Source: Desulfatibacillum alkenivorans DSM 16219 (GTDB lineage Bacteria; Desulfobacterota; Desulfobacteria; Desulfobacterales; Desulfatibacillaceae). From it: a stretch of DNA of 64,000 bases. The position numbers were made by a program, and so were the translations under genes. The stretch covers positions 117,001-181,000 of the forward strand of contig NZ_FQZU01000008.1 in the NCBI RefSeq assembly GCF_900142135.1, given 5' to 3'. Under the pieces are notes generated by a model, which saw nothing but the letters and a program-made list of their open reading frames with translations, did not search any database and was not told the DNA's origin. This document shows positions 43,512 to 51,906 of this stretch, piece after piece (the first letter of the stretch is position 1; every line of letters begins with the position of its first letter).

Positions 43512-45041
43512 ATGAACGTAGGTCAATGGCCCGCTCAGTGGTCCAAGCTCTATCCTGAGGAACCCTGCATCAAGTACCAGGATCTCCGCTTAAACAAGCG
43601 GGAGTTCAACCAACGCATCAATCAGTTAGCCCATCTATTGCAAAAAAGAGGCATCCGCAAAGGAGACAGGGTGGCCGCCCTCATGGCCAACAGCAACGTG
43701 TTTTTGGAAATCCTTTTCGCCTGCTCAAAAATAGGGGCCATCATGGTTCCCCTGAATTTCCGCCTGGCCCCTCCCGAGCTGGAGTTCATCATCAATGACT
43801 GCGAACCCTCCCTGCTCTTTTACTCCCCGGAGTTTACGCCGGTCCGGGACGCGCTGCAGGACAAAATTCCTTCGGTCAAAGAGCGCATTTGTGAAATGGC
43901 CGGCGGCGCCCCCAACGACGGGGAATACGAGTCTCTCATCGGTCCCATGTCTACAGCGGAGCCCACGCCGGAATCCGAAGTGGTCATGGACGACCCCCAG
44001 TTCATCATGTACACCTCGGGCACCACGGGCAAGCCCAAGGGCGCCGTGCTCAGCCACGGAAACACCCAGTGGAACGCCATCAACGCGGCCGTCACCTACG
44101 GATCGGACAACAACGACGTGGTCATGTGCTGCGCCCCCCTGTTCCACATCGGCGCCCTGAACTGCTCGGCCACCCCCGCCCTGTACGGCGGCGCGTCCCT
44201 GACTATCCAGCGCTTTTTCGATCCCGTGGGCGTTCTCAAGATGATCGAGGAGGACAAGGTTACGGTCATGTTCGGCATTCCGGTCATGTATCTTTTCATG
44301 AGCCAGATGCCGGAGTTTGCAACCACGGACTTTTCCACCGTCAAATACCTGCTGGCCGGCGGATCCCCCTGCCCCAAGGCCCTTATTGAAACGTATCAGA
44401 AAAAAGGCGTGCTTTTCGCCCAGGGCTATGGCATGACCGAAACCGCCCCGGCTATCAGCGCGCTTCGCAAGGAGGAAGCCCTCAAAAAGATCGGCTCCTG
44501 CGGCAAGCCCTTGCTGCATACGGAAGTCAAGGTGGTGGACGCGCAAAACAACGAACTCGCCCCCCACGAAATGGGCGAGGTGGTGGTCCGGGGCCCCATT
44601 GTCATGCTGGAGTACTGGAAACGCCCCGAAGCCACGGCCAACACCATTGTGGACGGCTGGATGCACACCGGAGACATGGGGTATTTTGACGAGGAAGGCT
44701 ACTTGTATCTCATGGACCGGAAAAAGGACATGTACATCTCGGGCGGGGAAAACGTGTATCCCGCCGAGGTGGAGGACGCCCTCATGAGCAACCCCAAAAT
44801 CGCCGACGCCGGCGTCATCGGCGTGGCCGACGAAAAATGGGGCGAAGTGGGCATGGCCATCCTGGTGAAAGCTCCGGGCGAGGACCTGTCCGAGGACGAA
44901 GTCATCGCCTGGTGCCGCGAGAAGCTGGCGGGCTATAAATGCCCCAAAAAGGTGGCCTTTGTGGATGAACTCCCCAGAACCATGACCGGCAAAATACTCA
45001 AAAAAGACCTCCGCGCCCAGTACGGCGGCGGGGCATATTGA
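43512..45041 (+). CDS. Acyl-CoA synthetase (AMP-forming)
   Basis: A 509-residue ANL-superfamily ligase. It activates a fatty or aromatic acid to its CoA thioester through an acyl-AMP. The P-loop YTSGTTGKPKGAVLSH is near residue 165, GYGMTETAP near 305, the YFDEEGYLYLMDRKKDMYISGGENVYP block near 395-420, and the C-terminal catalytic Lys in RTMTGKILKKDLR. It resembles FadD3/medium- or long-chain ligases; chain preference cannot be read from sequence. Own promoter and terminator, and it precedes beta-oxidation genes at 45358. Confidence 0.92.
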   Translation: MNVGQWPAQWSKLYPEEPCIKYQDLRLNKREFNQRINQLAHLLQKRGIRKGDRVAALMANSNVFLEILFACSKIGAIMVPLNFRLAPPELEFIINDCEPSLLFYSPEFTPVRDALQDKIPSVKERICEMAGGAPNDGEYESLIGPMSTAEPTPESEVVMDDPQFIMYTSGTTGKPKGAVLSHGNTQWNAINAAVTYGSDNNDVVMCCAPLFHIGALNCSATPALYGGASLTIQRFFDPVGVLKMIEEDKVTVMFGIPVMYLFMSQMPEFATTDFSTVKYLLAGGSPCPKALIETYQKKGVLFAQGYGMTETAPAISALRKEEALKKIGSCGKPLLHTEVKVVDAQNNELAPHEMGEVVVRGPIVMLEYWKRPEATANTIVDGWMHTGDMGYFDEEGYLYLMDRKKDMYISGGENVYPAEVEDALMSNPKIADAGVIGVADEKWGEVGMAILVKAPGEDLSEDEVIAWCREKLAGYKCPKKVAFVDELPRTMTGKILKKDLRAQYGGGAY

Positions 45042-45087
45042 TTTGGCTTAACAACCTAACAAGCTGTTAAACGCATTGATCATTTAT

Positions 45088-45119
45088 AGGGGAAGGAGCG
45101 CCGCTCTTTCCCCTGTTTT
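45088..45119 (+). terminator. Intrinsic terminator after the acyl-CoA ligase
   Basis: AGGGGAAGGAGCG (45088-45100) pairs with GCTCTTTCCCCT (45103-45114) apart from a single G/T, followed by GTTTTC. It separates the ligase transcript from the operon starting at 45358. Confidence 0.75.
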
Positions 45120-45242
45120 CGTTGGTTCTTCATGAAATAGCAAAGTGCATTGACTCAGTTCACCCTGTAACTTGCGGCAAGCAGCCTGAATGCCTTGCAC
45201 CCAAGGCAAAATGATCTTATCCATCGACTTTGAGTTTTTGGC

Positions 45243-45286
45243 TTGACAGTCCATTGGTTTGGGTTTATAGACTGACATGTCAGTCT
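45243..45286 (+). promoter_or_regulatory. Promoter with overlapping 18-bp palindromic operator
   Basis: TTGACA (45243-45248), a 17-nt spacer and TATAGA (45266-45271) form a strong promoter for the dehydrogenase/hydratase operon. A perfect 18-bp palindrome AGACTGACATGTCAGTCT (45269-45286) overlaps the end of the -10 box and the expected start site, an ideal place for a dimeric repressor such as a TetR-family fatty-acid regulator. No matching repressor gene is in the window. Confidence 0.75.
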
Positions 45287-45357
45287 TGATAGGGCGAAAC
45301 CCCAGACAACTCAATCAATCAGTATTTTGGCCTTGAAAAAACAATGTGGAGGGACCA

Positions 45358-46518
45358 ATGGATTTTTCGGACGTAAAGAAAATTGCGGTTATCGGCTCGG
45401 GAGACATGGGCCACGGCATCGTCCAGGTGGCGGCCATGGCTGGCTACAACGTAGCCATGAAGGACGTGAAGCAGGAGTTCCTGGACCGGGGCGTGGCCCG
45501 GATTGTGGAAAGCCTGGACATCCTTGTGGGTAAGGAAAAGATCTCGGCCCAGGACAAGAAGGATATCATGGGCCGGATTTCCGCGACCACGGACACGGCC
45601 GAGGCGGTTCAAGACGCCCAGATTGTCATTGAAGCCGTGCCGGAAATCATGGATCTCAAAAAATCCGTTTTCTCCGAGGTTTCGGCAAGCGCTCCGGACG
45701 ACGCCATCCTGGCCACCAACACCTCCACCATGAGCATTTCGGAGATTTCCAAGGCCGTAAACAATCCCGCCCGGTTTGCGGGTCTGCATTTTTTCAATCC
45801 GGTCAACCGGATGAAATTGGTGGAAATCATCAAAGGCGCGGAAACCAGCGGCGCAACCGCGGACATCCTGGTCAAGTTCACCGAAGCCATCAAGAAGATT
45901 CCCGTGGTGGTCTTGAAGGACTCCCCCGGCTTTATCGTCAATAGGATCAACGCGCCCAACCAGGCCATGCTGAGCGCGATCCTGGACGAGGGGAAGATCA
46001 AGCCCGACGAATTAGACACGGCCATGAAGATGGTGGGCATGCCCCAGGGGCCTTACGAACTGGCCGACTTTGTGGGCCTGGACGTGTTCGTGCATACGCT
46101 CAAATATTACGCCGAAACCCTGTCTCCCGAGTTCAGGCCGGGCAAGTATCTCACCGCCAAGGTGGAGGCCGGAGACCTGGGCAAGAAAACCGGCCAGGGC
46201 ATCTACGACTGGTCTTCCGGCAAGCCGCTCATCGACGGAACAACCATGTGCCAGGACATCACCCCCATGGAAATGCTGGCCATTCAGATCAACGAGGCCG
46301 TGCGTGTGCATAAGGAAGGAATCGCCGCTTCGGTAGCCGACATCGACCTTGCTGTGGTACATGGTATGAAAGCCATGGCAGGGCCGTTCGCCATGTGCGC
46401 GGGCATGCAGCCCGAGCAGTTGGTGACGTCCCTGGACAAACTCCACCAGCGCTTCGGCCTGGCGATCTTCAAGCCGGAGCCGGAAGTCGCGGACGGATCA
46501 TTCAAGGAAATGAAATAA
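45358..46518 (+). CDS. 3-hydroxyacyl-CoA dehydrogenase
   Basis: A 386-residue NAD-dependent enzyme that oxidises 3-hydroxyacyl-CoA in beta-oxidation or the reverse in butyrate-type metabolism. Rossmann motif IAVIGSGDMGHGIVQVA is near residue 10, the catalytic-His segment GLHFFNPVNRMKLVEII near 142, and the C-terminal 3HCDH domain follows with a second related segment after about residue 290 (MLAIQINEAVRVHKEG). It is about 100 residues longer than a simple Hbd. ATG 45358 follows GGAGGG; GTG 45346 would put that site inside the gene. Followed after 9 nt by the hydratase. Confidence 0.93.
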   Translation: MDFSDVKKIAVIGSGDMGHGIVQVAAMAGYNVAMKDVKQEFLDRGVARIVESLDILVGKEKISAQDKKDIMGRISATTDTAEAVQDAQIVIEAVPEIMDLKKSVFSEVSASAPDDAILATNTSTMSISEISKAVNNPARFAGLHFFNPVNRMKLVEIIKGAETSGATADILVKFTEAIKKIPVVVLKDSPGFIVNRINAPNQAMLSAILDEGKIKPDELDTAMKMVGMPQGPYELADFVGLDVFVHTLKYYAETLSPEFRPGKYLTAKVEAGDLGKKTGQGIYDWSSGKPLIDGTTMCQDITPMEMLAIQINEAVRVHKEGIAASVADIDLAVVHGMKAMAGPFAMCAGMQPEQLVTSLDKLHQRFGLAIFKPEPEVADGSFKEMK

Positions 46519-46527
46519 GGAGGCGTT

Positions 46528-47298
46528 ATGTCGGACGCTGTCTTGTACGAAAAAAAGGAAACCACGGGCATCCTCACCATCAACAAGCCCAAGGCCAATC
46601 AGTTGAGCGCCGAGGTCTTCGAGGGCATGAGCATGACCCTGGACCTGGCCGCCCAGGATCAGGATTTGCGGGCGCTGATCATCACGGGCTCCGGGGATAA
46701 AATCTTTTGCGCGGGCGCCGACCTTTCGGGAGGCTTCGGCAATCTCTCGCCCATTGATTTTATCAAACGCGCCCAGGACATATTCAACAAGATCGAGGCC
46801 TTTCCCAGGCCCATCATTGCGGCCATGATCGGCCATGCATTCGGCGGCGGCCTGGAGCTTGCCATGGCCTGCCACATGCGCATCATCAAAAAGAACGCCC
46901 GCATCGGCCTGACAGAAACCAACCTGGGCATCATGCCCGGATATGGCGGAACCCTGCGCCTGCCCCGCCTTGTGGGCCGGGCCAAGGCCATTGAGATGAT
47001 GCTCCTGGGCAAGCAGATCCGGTCGGAAAAAGCGCTTGAAATCGGGCTGGTCAATGAGATGTGCGAGGAAGGCGAGGTCATGGACAAGTCCATGGAACTG
47101 GCCGCTACCCTGGCCACCCGGCCGCCCCTGGCGGTTTCCGCCGTCTTGCGGGTTCTATCCATGCGGGAGAGCGTTTCGCCGGAAATGGCCCTGCAACTGG
47201 AGCGCCAGGAACTGGTCAAGCTGTTCGAGACCAAGGACTGCATGGAAGGCATGACCGCCTTCGCCATGAAAACCAAGCCGGTCTTCAAAGGCGAATAG
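46528..47298 (+). CDS. Enoyl-CoA hydratase/isomerase (crotonase family)
   Basis: A 256-residue crotonase. It hydrates trans-2-enoyl-CoA, the step before the dehydrogenase encoded just upstream. Oxyanion-hole segments are FCAGADLSGG (about residue 62) and IGHAFGGGLELAMAC (about 103), and both catalytic Glu positions are kept (GGGLELA and LTETNLGIMPGYGGT). AAGGAGG ribosome-binding site. Operon partner of the dehydrogenase, presumably under the same palindrome-controlled promoter. Confidence 0.93.
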   Translation: MSDAVLYEKKETTGILTINKPKANQLSAEVFEGMSMTLDLAAQDQDLRALIITGSGDKIFCAGADLSGGFGNLSPIDFIKRAQDIFNKIEAFPRPIIAAMIGHAFGGGLELAMACHMRIIKKNARIGLTETNLGIMPGYGGTLRLPRLVGRAKAIEMMLLGKQIRSEKALEIGLVNEMCEEGEVMDKSMELAATLATRPPLAVSAVLRVLSMRESVSPEMALQLERQELVKLFETKDCMEGMTAFAMKTKPVFKGE

Positions 47299-47372
47299 GC
47301 CATTATACCCGGTTGCCGCTCCCTCTCTCCACGGGGATGACGGAGAGCGGCTGTCGTAGCAGCCGTCCTGCA

Positions 47373-47589
47373 TTGTTGGGTTTCGCGGCGGCTTTGTAAA
47401 TTTTATGATGCGTTTAAGCATGACGCATTTTTCCCGATTCAATATACTTTCTCAACGCTCTACCCAACCTACATTTTACCTATAAAAATAGTAGGTTGGG
47501 TAGAGTTTGCAGAACTTTTCAAGGGAAGGCTGTCCAGTCCTCGCCGAAATAATGACCAACGCCGAAAACATGCGTGCGAAACCCAACAA
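47373..47589. repeat. Nested inverted-repeat element
   Basis: Outer 14-bp perfect inverted repeats TTGTTGGGTTTCGC (47373-47386) and GCGAAACCCAACAA (47576-47589) flank an inner 15-bp perfect pair CTCTACCCAACCTAC (47458-47472) and GTAGGTTGGGTAGAG (47491-47505). The total of about 217 bp is non-coding. Similar GGGTTTCGC and GTAGGTTGGGT words are known from dispersed bacterial repeats, so this is probably a MITE- or REP-like unit. No target-site duplication was recognised. Confidence 0.6.
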
Positions 47590-47634
47590 ATGGATTTGCG
47601 TCCCCAAAAATTATTGTCACCCGGAAGGATCGTC

Positions 47635-47684
47635 ATTCCGGCAAGGGGCGATCGGAATTTTCGGATCGTCCTGTAAGCCGGAAT
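47635..47684. repeat. REP-like palindromic element
   Basis: Arms ATTCCGGC (47635-47642) and GCCGGAAT (47677-47684) enclose a second stem CGATC/GATCG (47649-47653 and 47664-47668). The flanks CGTCATTCCGGC and GCCGGAATCCAG are the familiar words of a widespread proteobacterial intergenic repeat. It lies directly beside the nested inverted-repeat element. Confidence 0.6.
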
Positions 47685-47788
47685 CCAGCGTCATTTTTAA
47701 GGGCTCCGATGAATATCATTATTTGCCTAAAGGCGCCTTGGCGTAAAACGGCAAATATCGGCCTGAAAACAGACACTCCCCCCGGATG

Positions 47789-47856
47789 AGCGATGGGCCT
47801 TGCTGCGCCCATCGCTTTCCGCCGCCCGGCGCGGACTCCGTCCCGCCGGGCGGTTT
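47789..47856 (+). terminator. Two tandem GC-rich hairpins before the SlyD-methyltransferase gene
   Basis: Hairpin 1: AGCGATGGGC (47789-47798) with GCCCATCGCT (47807-47816), followed by TT. Hairpin 2: CCGCCCGGC (47822-47830) with GCCGGGCGG (47845-47853), followed by TTT. T-runs are short, so termination is uncertain. They could end the hydratase transcript or form a leader structure of the next gene, whose start is about 120 nt downstream. Confidence 0.45.
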
Positions 47857-47974
47857 CAGTGAGAGCTTCCCAGCGGCTTCCTCCCTTGACATCTCCGTAA
47901 ACCATGATGACATTATTCCCGGCTACAGTGTCCTGGACCGGGCTTCCTATGACGATGTTTGCAAGGAGGCTTAT

Positions 47975-49174
47975 ATGACACAGCTAAAATCGGAATCAAC
48001 GGCCAGCGTGGAGTTCCAGGTGAAGTGGAGCAGCGAACACGCGGCCCATGAAGAAAATTTTTACGTGGACCGGGTCCATTTTTGGCGGGACATTTTACCG
48101 GATAAGCTCAAAAAGGCTTTGCTGGAGAGTCCTCCCGGAGAATGGGCGTCGGCTGAGTTGCGTCCGGGCGAAGGCGTGGAAGCCTTGTCCTCCGCCCGGC
48201 TAAAGGAGCTCAAGCCGGCCCAGGTCAATGAAAAGGCTTTGGGCAGGCCGGTGCACGGAGGCCGGTTTTATCCTCGGGGAATCCTGAAGGACGTGGGAGG
48301 GGTATTTCCCCAGAACCGCGCCCCTTTCCGCATTCAATCCATCAACGAAAACAAACTGATCGCGGACTTCAATCATCCCCTGGCAGGCAAGGATCTGTCC
48401 CTCAAAGCCCGGATTGCGGGCGGAATCAGCAACAAGGAAGAGCGGGGCGGAAGCTGCCTGGCCGTGGAGGACATCCTGGGCGTAGGGCCCGGCATGCAGG
48501 TCCGGGCCAACGGCTGCGCCACGGACTTTTTTTATCCCGGCGCCTTTAACCGGGAGGACGAGGCCGCGGACGCCGTTTTTTACGATCAGCCCAGGATGGT
48601 CAATCATATCGACTCCCAGGCCATGGAGGTGGTTTCCGGCCTCTACGGCCGCCTTTTGAAAGACGGCATGGACGTTTTGGACCTCATGGCGAGCTGGAAT
48701 TCCCATATTCCGGCCGAATTGAACCTGAAAAGCGTCCACGGCCTGGGCATGAACCAGGAGGAGTTAGAGAGCAACCGCCGCCTGAACGGATTCACGGTCC
48801 AGGACCTGAACGAGAACCCAAGGCTGCCTTTTGACGATAACTCCTTTGACGCGATCATATGCACCGTGAGCGTGGAGTACCTGACCAAGCCGGTGGAGGT
48901 GTTCAAGGAAGCCGCCCGGGTGCTCAGGCCCGGAGGCGTTTTCGCCCTGACTTTCTCCAACCGGTGGTTTCCGCCCAAGGCAATCGACGTGTGGAAGGAG
49001 GCCCACGACTTTGAACGCATGGGGCTGGTGCTGGAATATTTCCTCCAGTCCGAGGCGTTCAAGGATTTGCAGACCTATTCCATGCAAGGGCTGCCCCGGC
49101 CGGACGATGACAAATACGCGGATCAGCTTTATTGTTCGGACCCCGTTTACGGCGTTTGGGGCCAAAAAGCCTGA
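47975..49174 (+). CDS. SlyD/FKBP-like segment fused to class I methyltransferase
   Basis: A 399-residue soluble protein. An N-terminal alpha-helical part (about 1-95) is followed by a stretch resembling the end of a SlyD-type FKBP prolyl isomerase (about 110-150; KLIADFNHPLAGKDLSLKARI, with NHPLAGK at 133-139). A SAM-dependent methyltransferase domain (about 220-370; DVLDLMASWNSHIP, FDAIICTVSVEYL, VLRPGGVFALTFSNRW) follows. ATG 47975 has AAGGAGG 5 nt upstream; the frame is open to 47786 but runs through hairpins. Substrate unknown. The isomerase segment lacks the usual FKBP N-terminal strand, so it may be structural rather than catalytic. Confidence 0.8.
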   Translation: MTQLKSESTASVEFQVKWSSEHAAHEENFYVDRVHFWRDILPDKLKKALLESPPGEWASAELRPGEGVEALSSARLKELKPAQVNEKALGRPVHGGRFYPRGILKDVGGVFPQNRAPFRIQSINENKLIADFNHPLAGKDLSLKARIAGGISNKEERGGSCLAVEDILGVGPGMQVRANGCATDFFYPGAFNREDEAADAVFYDQPRMVNHIDSQAMEVVSGLYGRLLKDGMDVLDLMASWNSHIPAELNLKSVHGLGMNQEELESNRRLNGFTVQDLNENPRLPFDDNSFDAIICTVSVEYLTKPVEVFKEAARVLRPGGVFALTFSNRWFPPKAIDVWKEAHDFERMGLVLEYFLQSEAFKDLQTYSMQGLPRPDDDKYADQLYCSDPVYGVWGQKA

Positions 49175-49378
49175 CGCCGCAGAATCATGCAATCCTCATG
49201 CGCTTCCCCCCGGCCTCCCTCGGGGGGAAGCGTTTCACACACGGGCTTATTCCTTTCCTTGATCAAAAATCTTTGCCGTGATACTTCAAAATCCGTTTCA
49301 TCCCCTTAAATTATGGCGAGGGCTTCATTTCCATCTCGCCTGAACGGGTATTGTCTCTTTCCTAACGGATCATTGCAA

Positions 49379-50071
49379 ATGACTACAAAAACGGACGTTA
49401 AGGATGTTGTTTGGGTTGCATTGCTGTTGATTGCAGCCATCTGCTTCTCCATCGTCATGGGGGATTCCCTGTTCGCCTCCAGCGTGTTGATTTCCGGCAT
49501 CTTGTGCGTGGCCCTGACCGCCATAGGGCGCATCGAAGGCTATGCCGCGGGCATGTACGCAAGCTGCACCTACGCCTGGATGGCCTACCAAAACGGCCTA
49601 TTCGGAGAAGTCATGCTGAACCTGGGTTTTTTTATCCCCACAAACATTATCGGCTTTATAATGTGGCGGAAAAAAATGCGCGGCAACGTGGTGGAAATGC
49701 GCCAGCTGATCTGGCGGCATCGGGCCATGGTCGCAGCCGCCGTCATATTGGGAACCCTGGGGCTGGGGCTTATCCTCAGCAGGATTCCCGGCCAGAACAC
49801 CCCTTACATCGACGCCAGCACCAACGTGATTTCCATCATCGCCACCCTGCTCATGATGTGGAGATACAAGGAGCAATGGATGCTGTACATCATCCTGAAC
49901 ACGGTCAGTACGGCCATGTGGATTCTCCGTTGGCGGGCGGGCGGCGCGTCCGGCGATTTGATGATCGTCATGTGGATGATATACCTCGCCAACGCCATTT
50001 TCGGATACTGGCGGTGGCATACGGGCGCAAAAAAACTGTCCGCCATCCGGGAGCAAGAGGCGGCGGCATGA
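49379..50071 (+). CDS. pnuC: Nicotinamide riboside transporter PnuC
   Basis: A 230-residue inner-membrane protein with about seven hydrophobic segments and the PnuC pattern (GRIEGYAAGMYASCTYAWMAYQNGLFGEVMLNLGFFIPTNIIGF near residues 45-95; WIVE-like region replaced by WRYKEQWMLYIILNTVSTAMWI near 165). It takes up nicotinamide riboside by facilitated diffusion, trapped by the kinase encoded next. ATG 49379 is chosen for the polar MTTKTDVKDVVW start; the ribosome-binding site is weak. The stop overlaps the nadR start as ATGA. Confidence 0.88.
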   Translation: MTTKTDVKDVVWVALLLIAAICFSIVMGDSLFASSVLISGILCVALTAIGRIEGYAAGMYASCTYAWMAYQNGLFGEVMLNLGFFIPTNIIGFIMWRKKMRGNVVEMRQLIWRHRAMVAAAVILGTLGLGLILSRIPGQNTPYIDASTNVISIIATLLMMWRYKEQWMLYIILNTVSTAMWILRWRAGGASGDLMIVMWMIYLANAIFGYWRWHTGAKKLSAIREQEAAA

Positions 50072-51087
50072 AGAAAACCGGCCTGACCCTGGGAAAGTTC
50101 GCTCCTTTTCATAAAGGGCACCAATTTCTGATTGAAACCGCGCTCAGGGAAGTGAACGAGCTTTTCGTCCTGGTTTACGAAACCGGCCTCATGGACGTTC
50201 CCTTGCAGGTTCGGGCCAACTGGATTCGTAAGCTCTATCCTCAGGCCCGCGTTATAGAGGCCTGGGGCGGCCCTCCAGGCTATGGCAGTTCTCCGGAAAT
50301 CGTCAAGAAGCAGAACGACTACATTCTATCCGTCATCGGGGACGAAATAATTTCCTGTTTTTTTTCCGGGGAGTTTTACGGTGAGCATGTCAGCAAAGTC
50401 CTTGGGGCCATAGACCGCCGCATAGACCCGGAACGGAAGATTCTTCCCGTATCCGGGACGCAAATCCGGCAAGACTTTTTCGCCAATCGCAAGTTTGTGG
50501 ATCCCCTGGTTTATAGGGATCTGGTGACCTGGGTGTGCTTTATGGGCGCGCCCTCCACGGGAAAGACCACCCTGGTCCAGGCCCTGGCCGAAAAATATCA
50601 AACCGTATACATGACCGAGTACGGCGGGGAATACTGGCGGGAAAACCATGTTGACCGCCGCATTACCCTGGATCAATTCGAGGAAATCCCCCTGGAGCAC
50701 ATGCGCAGGGAAGACGCACTCGTCCGGGACGCCAACCAATACCTTTTTTGCGACACAAACCCCATAACCACCTATGTGTTCGCAAAGGATTACCACGGCG
50801 AGTCCGGCCCGGTGCTGGAAAAGGCGGCGCGCGGCTCCGAAAGCCGGTACGATCTTTTTTTTCTGTGCGATACGGACATCCCCTACGCCGACACATGGGA
50901 CCGCAGCGGAGACGTAAAAAGGCAGTGGTTTCAAAACCAGATCATAGGAGACCTGGCCGAGAGGCGTTTGCCGTATTTTGTCCTGCGTGGAAGCGTGGAA
51001 GAGCGAATCGCCCAGGTGGAGCATGTACTAAGCCGCCACAAAAAATTCGGCAACCTGACGGAGCTTTTTACGGAGCCTGCAACCTGA
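50068..51087 (+). CDS. nadR: NadR-type NMN adenylyltransferase / ribosylnicotinamide kinase
   Basis: A 339-residue bifunctional NAD-salvage enzyme. The N-terminal nucleotidyltransferase domain has the HxGH motif (GKFAPFHKGHQFL, about residues 9-21) and a closing ISGTQIR-like VSGTQIRQD near 128. The C-terminal kinase domain has Walker A GAPSTGKTTL near 162. It phosphorylates nicotinamide riboside and adenylates NMN to NAD. The regulatory helix-turn-helix found in enterobacterial NadR is absent. Start overlaps pnuC as ATGA, so uptake and trapping are coupled. Confidence 0.92.
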   Translation: MKKTGLTLGKFAPFHKGHQFLIETALREVNELFVLVYETGLMDVPLQVRANWIRKLYPQARVIEAWGGPPGYGSSPEIVKKQNDYILSVIGDEIISCFFSGEFYGEHVSKVLGAIDRRIDPERKILPVSGTQIRQDFFANRKFVDPLVYRDLVTWVCFMGAPSTGKTTLVQALAEKYQTVYMTEYGGEYWRENHVDRRITLDQFEEIPLEHMRREDALVRDANQYLFCDTNPITTYVFAKDYHGESGPVLEKAARGSESRYDLFFLCDTDIPYADTWDRSGDVKRQWFQNQIIGDLAERRLPYFVLRGSVEERIAQVEHVLSRHKKFGNLTELFTEPAT

Positions 51088-51105
51088 CAAGGCTTGCGCC
51101 CGTCG

Positions 51106-51834
51106 TCAAATCCAGATCCACCCTTCCTTGCGGGCCAGTTTTTCGTTATCGGGAAAGCACACGTCGCCCATTAAAAAGTTGCGGCCGCCTAATATGCAAA
51201 GGGCCGCGTCCAAAGCGTCGGCGTTTTTATGCAGCAATTCCATATTTTCGGCGCCTTTCAAGAGCGGGATGACTCCATCCAGGATTTGTTTACGGATATC
51301 CAGGCATTTTTGGCTTTTATCGTCCTTATACCCGGAGGAGGGCAGGCCGTATTTGATGAGCACGGCCGCCGGATAAATCTCCCCCGCGCAGGCCTTTTCT
51401 TCATAGTCCGGGGACCACGCCAGGGGGATGGGCTCTCCCGTCAGTTCCCGTAACTCCGCCAGAATTGCAAGCGCTGCATGGGCCGTGCGGGCGATTCGAT
51501 CCGCTCCCACGTCCAAGGGCAGTTTCCCGATTGCTTTCCAGCAGAACCTGTCCGTATGCCTGCGGAACAAATCGTTGGCTTTGCCGGGCAAGGGATCGCC
51601 CGCCTGATGATCGGCCAGCCCTTCGGCCAAAAGGGCGGGCCAGCCCAAAGGCGCGTCCATGGCCAGAAAAACCCGATCCGCTTTTGCGATAGCAGACGCC
51701 ATGTCCTTGACCATGTTGGAGTTGCCTACCTCCACATGGCGGATTCGAACGTCCGCCCCTTTGCATTCTCCGTAAGCAACGCCGGTCCGGGTGTGCGAGG
51801 TTGCGCAATCTATGCCGATGATGCAGGTTTTCAT
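51106..51834 (-). CDS. DUF429 family protein (predicted RNase H-like fold)
   Basis: A 242-residue protein. The N-terminus MKTCIIGIDCATSHTRTGVA carries the acidic residue typical of RNase H-like folds. FLAMDAPLGWPALLAEGL near residue 60 and RHTDRFCWK near 90 are DUF429 landmarks, and the C-terminal DALDAALCILGG supplies another conserved Asp. DUF429 members are predicted nucleases without a proven cellular role. ATG 51834 has a poor ribosome-binding site; TTG 51867 would begin in the purF terminator. It lies downstream of purF but beyond a terminator. Confidence 0.82.
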   Translation of the reverse strand: MKTCIIGIDCATSHTRTGVAYGECKGADVRIRHVEVGNSNMVKDMASAIAKADRVFLAMDAPLGWPALLAEGLADHQAGDPLPGKANDLFRRHTDRFCWKAIGKLPLDVGADRIARTAHAALAILAELRELTGEPIPLAWSPDYEEKACAGEIYPAAVLIKYGLPSSGYKDDKSQKCLDIRKQILDGVIPLLKGAENMELLHKNADALDAALCILGGRNFLMGDVCFPDNEKLARKEGWIWI

Positions 51835-51852
51835 AATGGATTCAGGAACAAA

Positions 51853-51879
51853 AAAAGGCCCCTGCAAGAGAGGCCTTTT
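51853..51879 (-). terminator. Intrinsic terminator after purF
   Basis: AAAAGGCC (51853-51860) and GGCCTTTT (51872-51879) pair over 8 bp, with an A-run on one side and a T-run on the other. It is active leftward after purF and may be bidirectional. It falls between purF and the DUF429 gene. Confidence 0.8.
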
Positions 51880-51906
51880 GATTGTTAATATGAGAGGAAC
51901 TGGATT

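Noticed and set aside
45084-45314. Reverse 76-codon frame between the ligase and dehydrogenase genes
   Set aside because: It overlaps a terminator, the promoter and the palindromic operator; no ribosome-binding site or known family.
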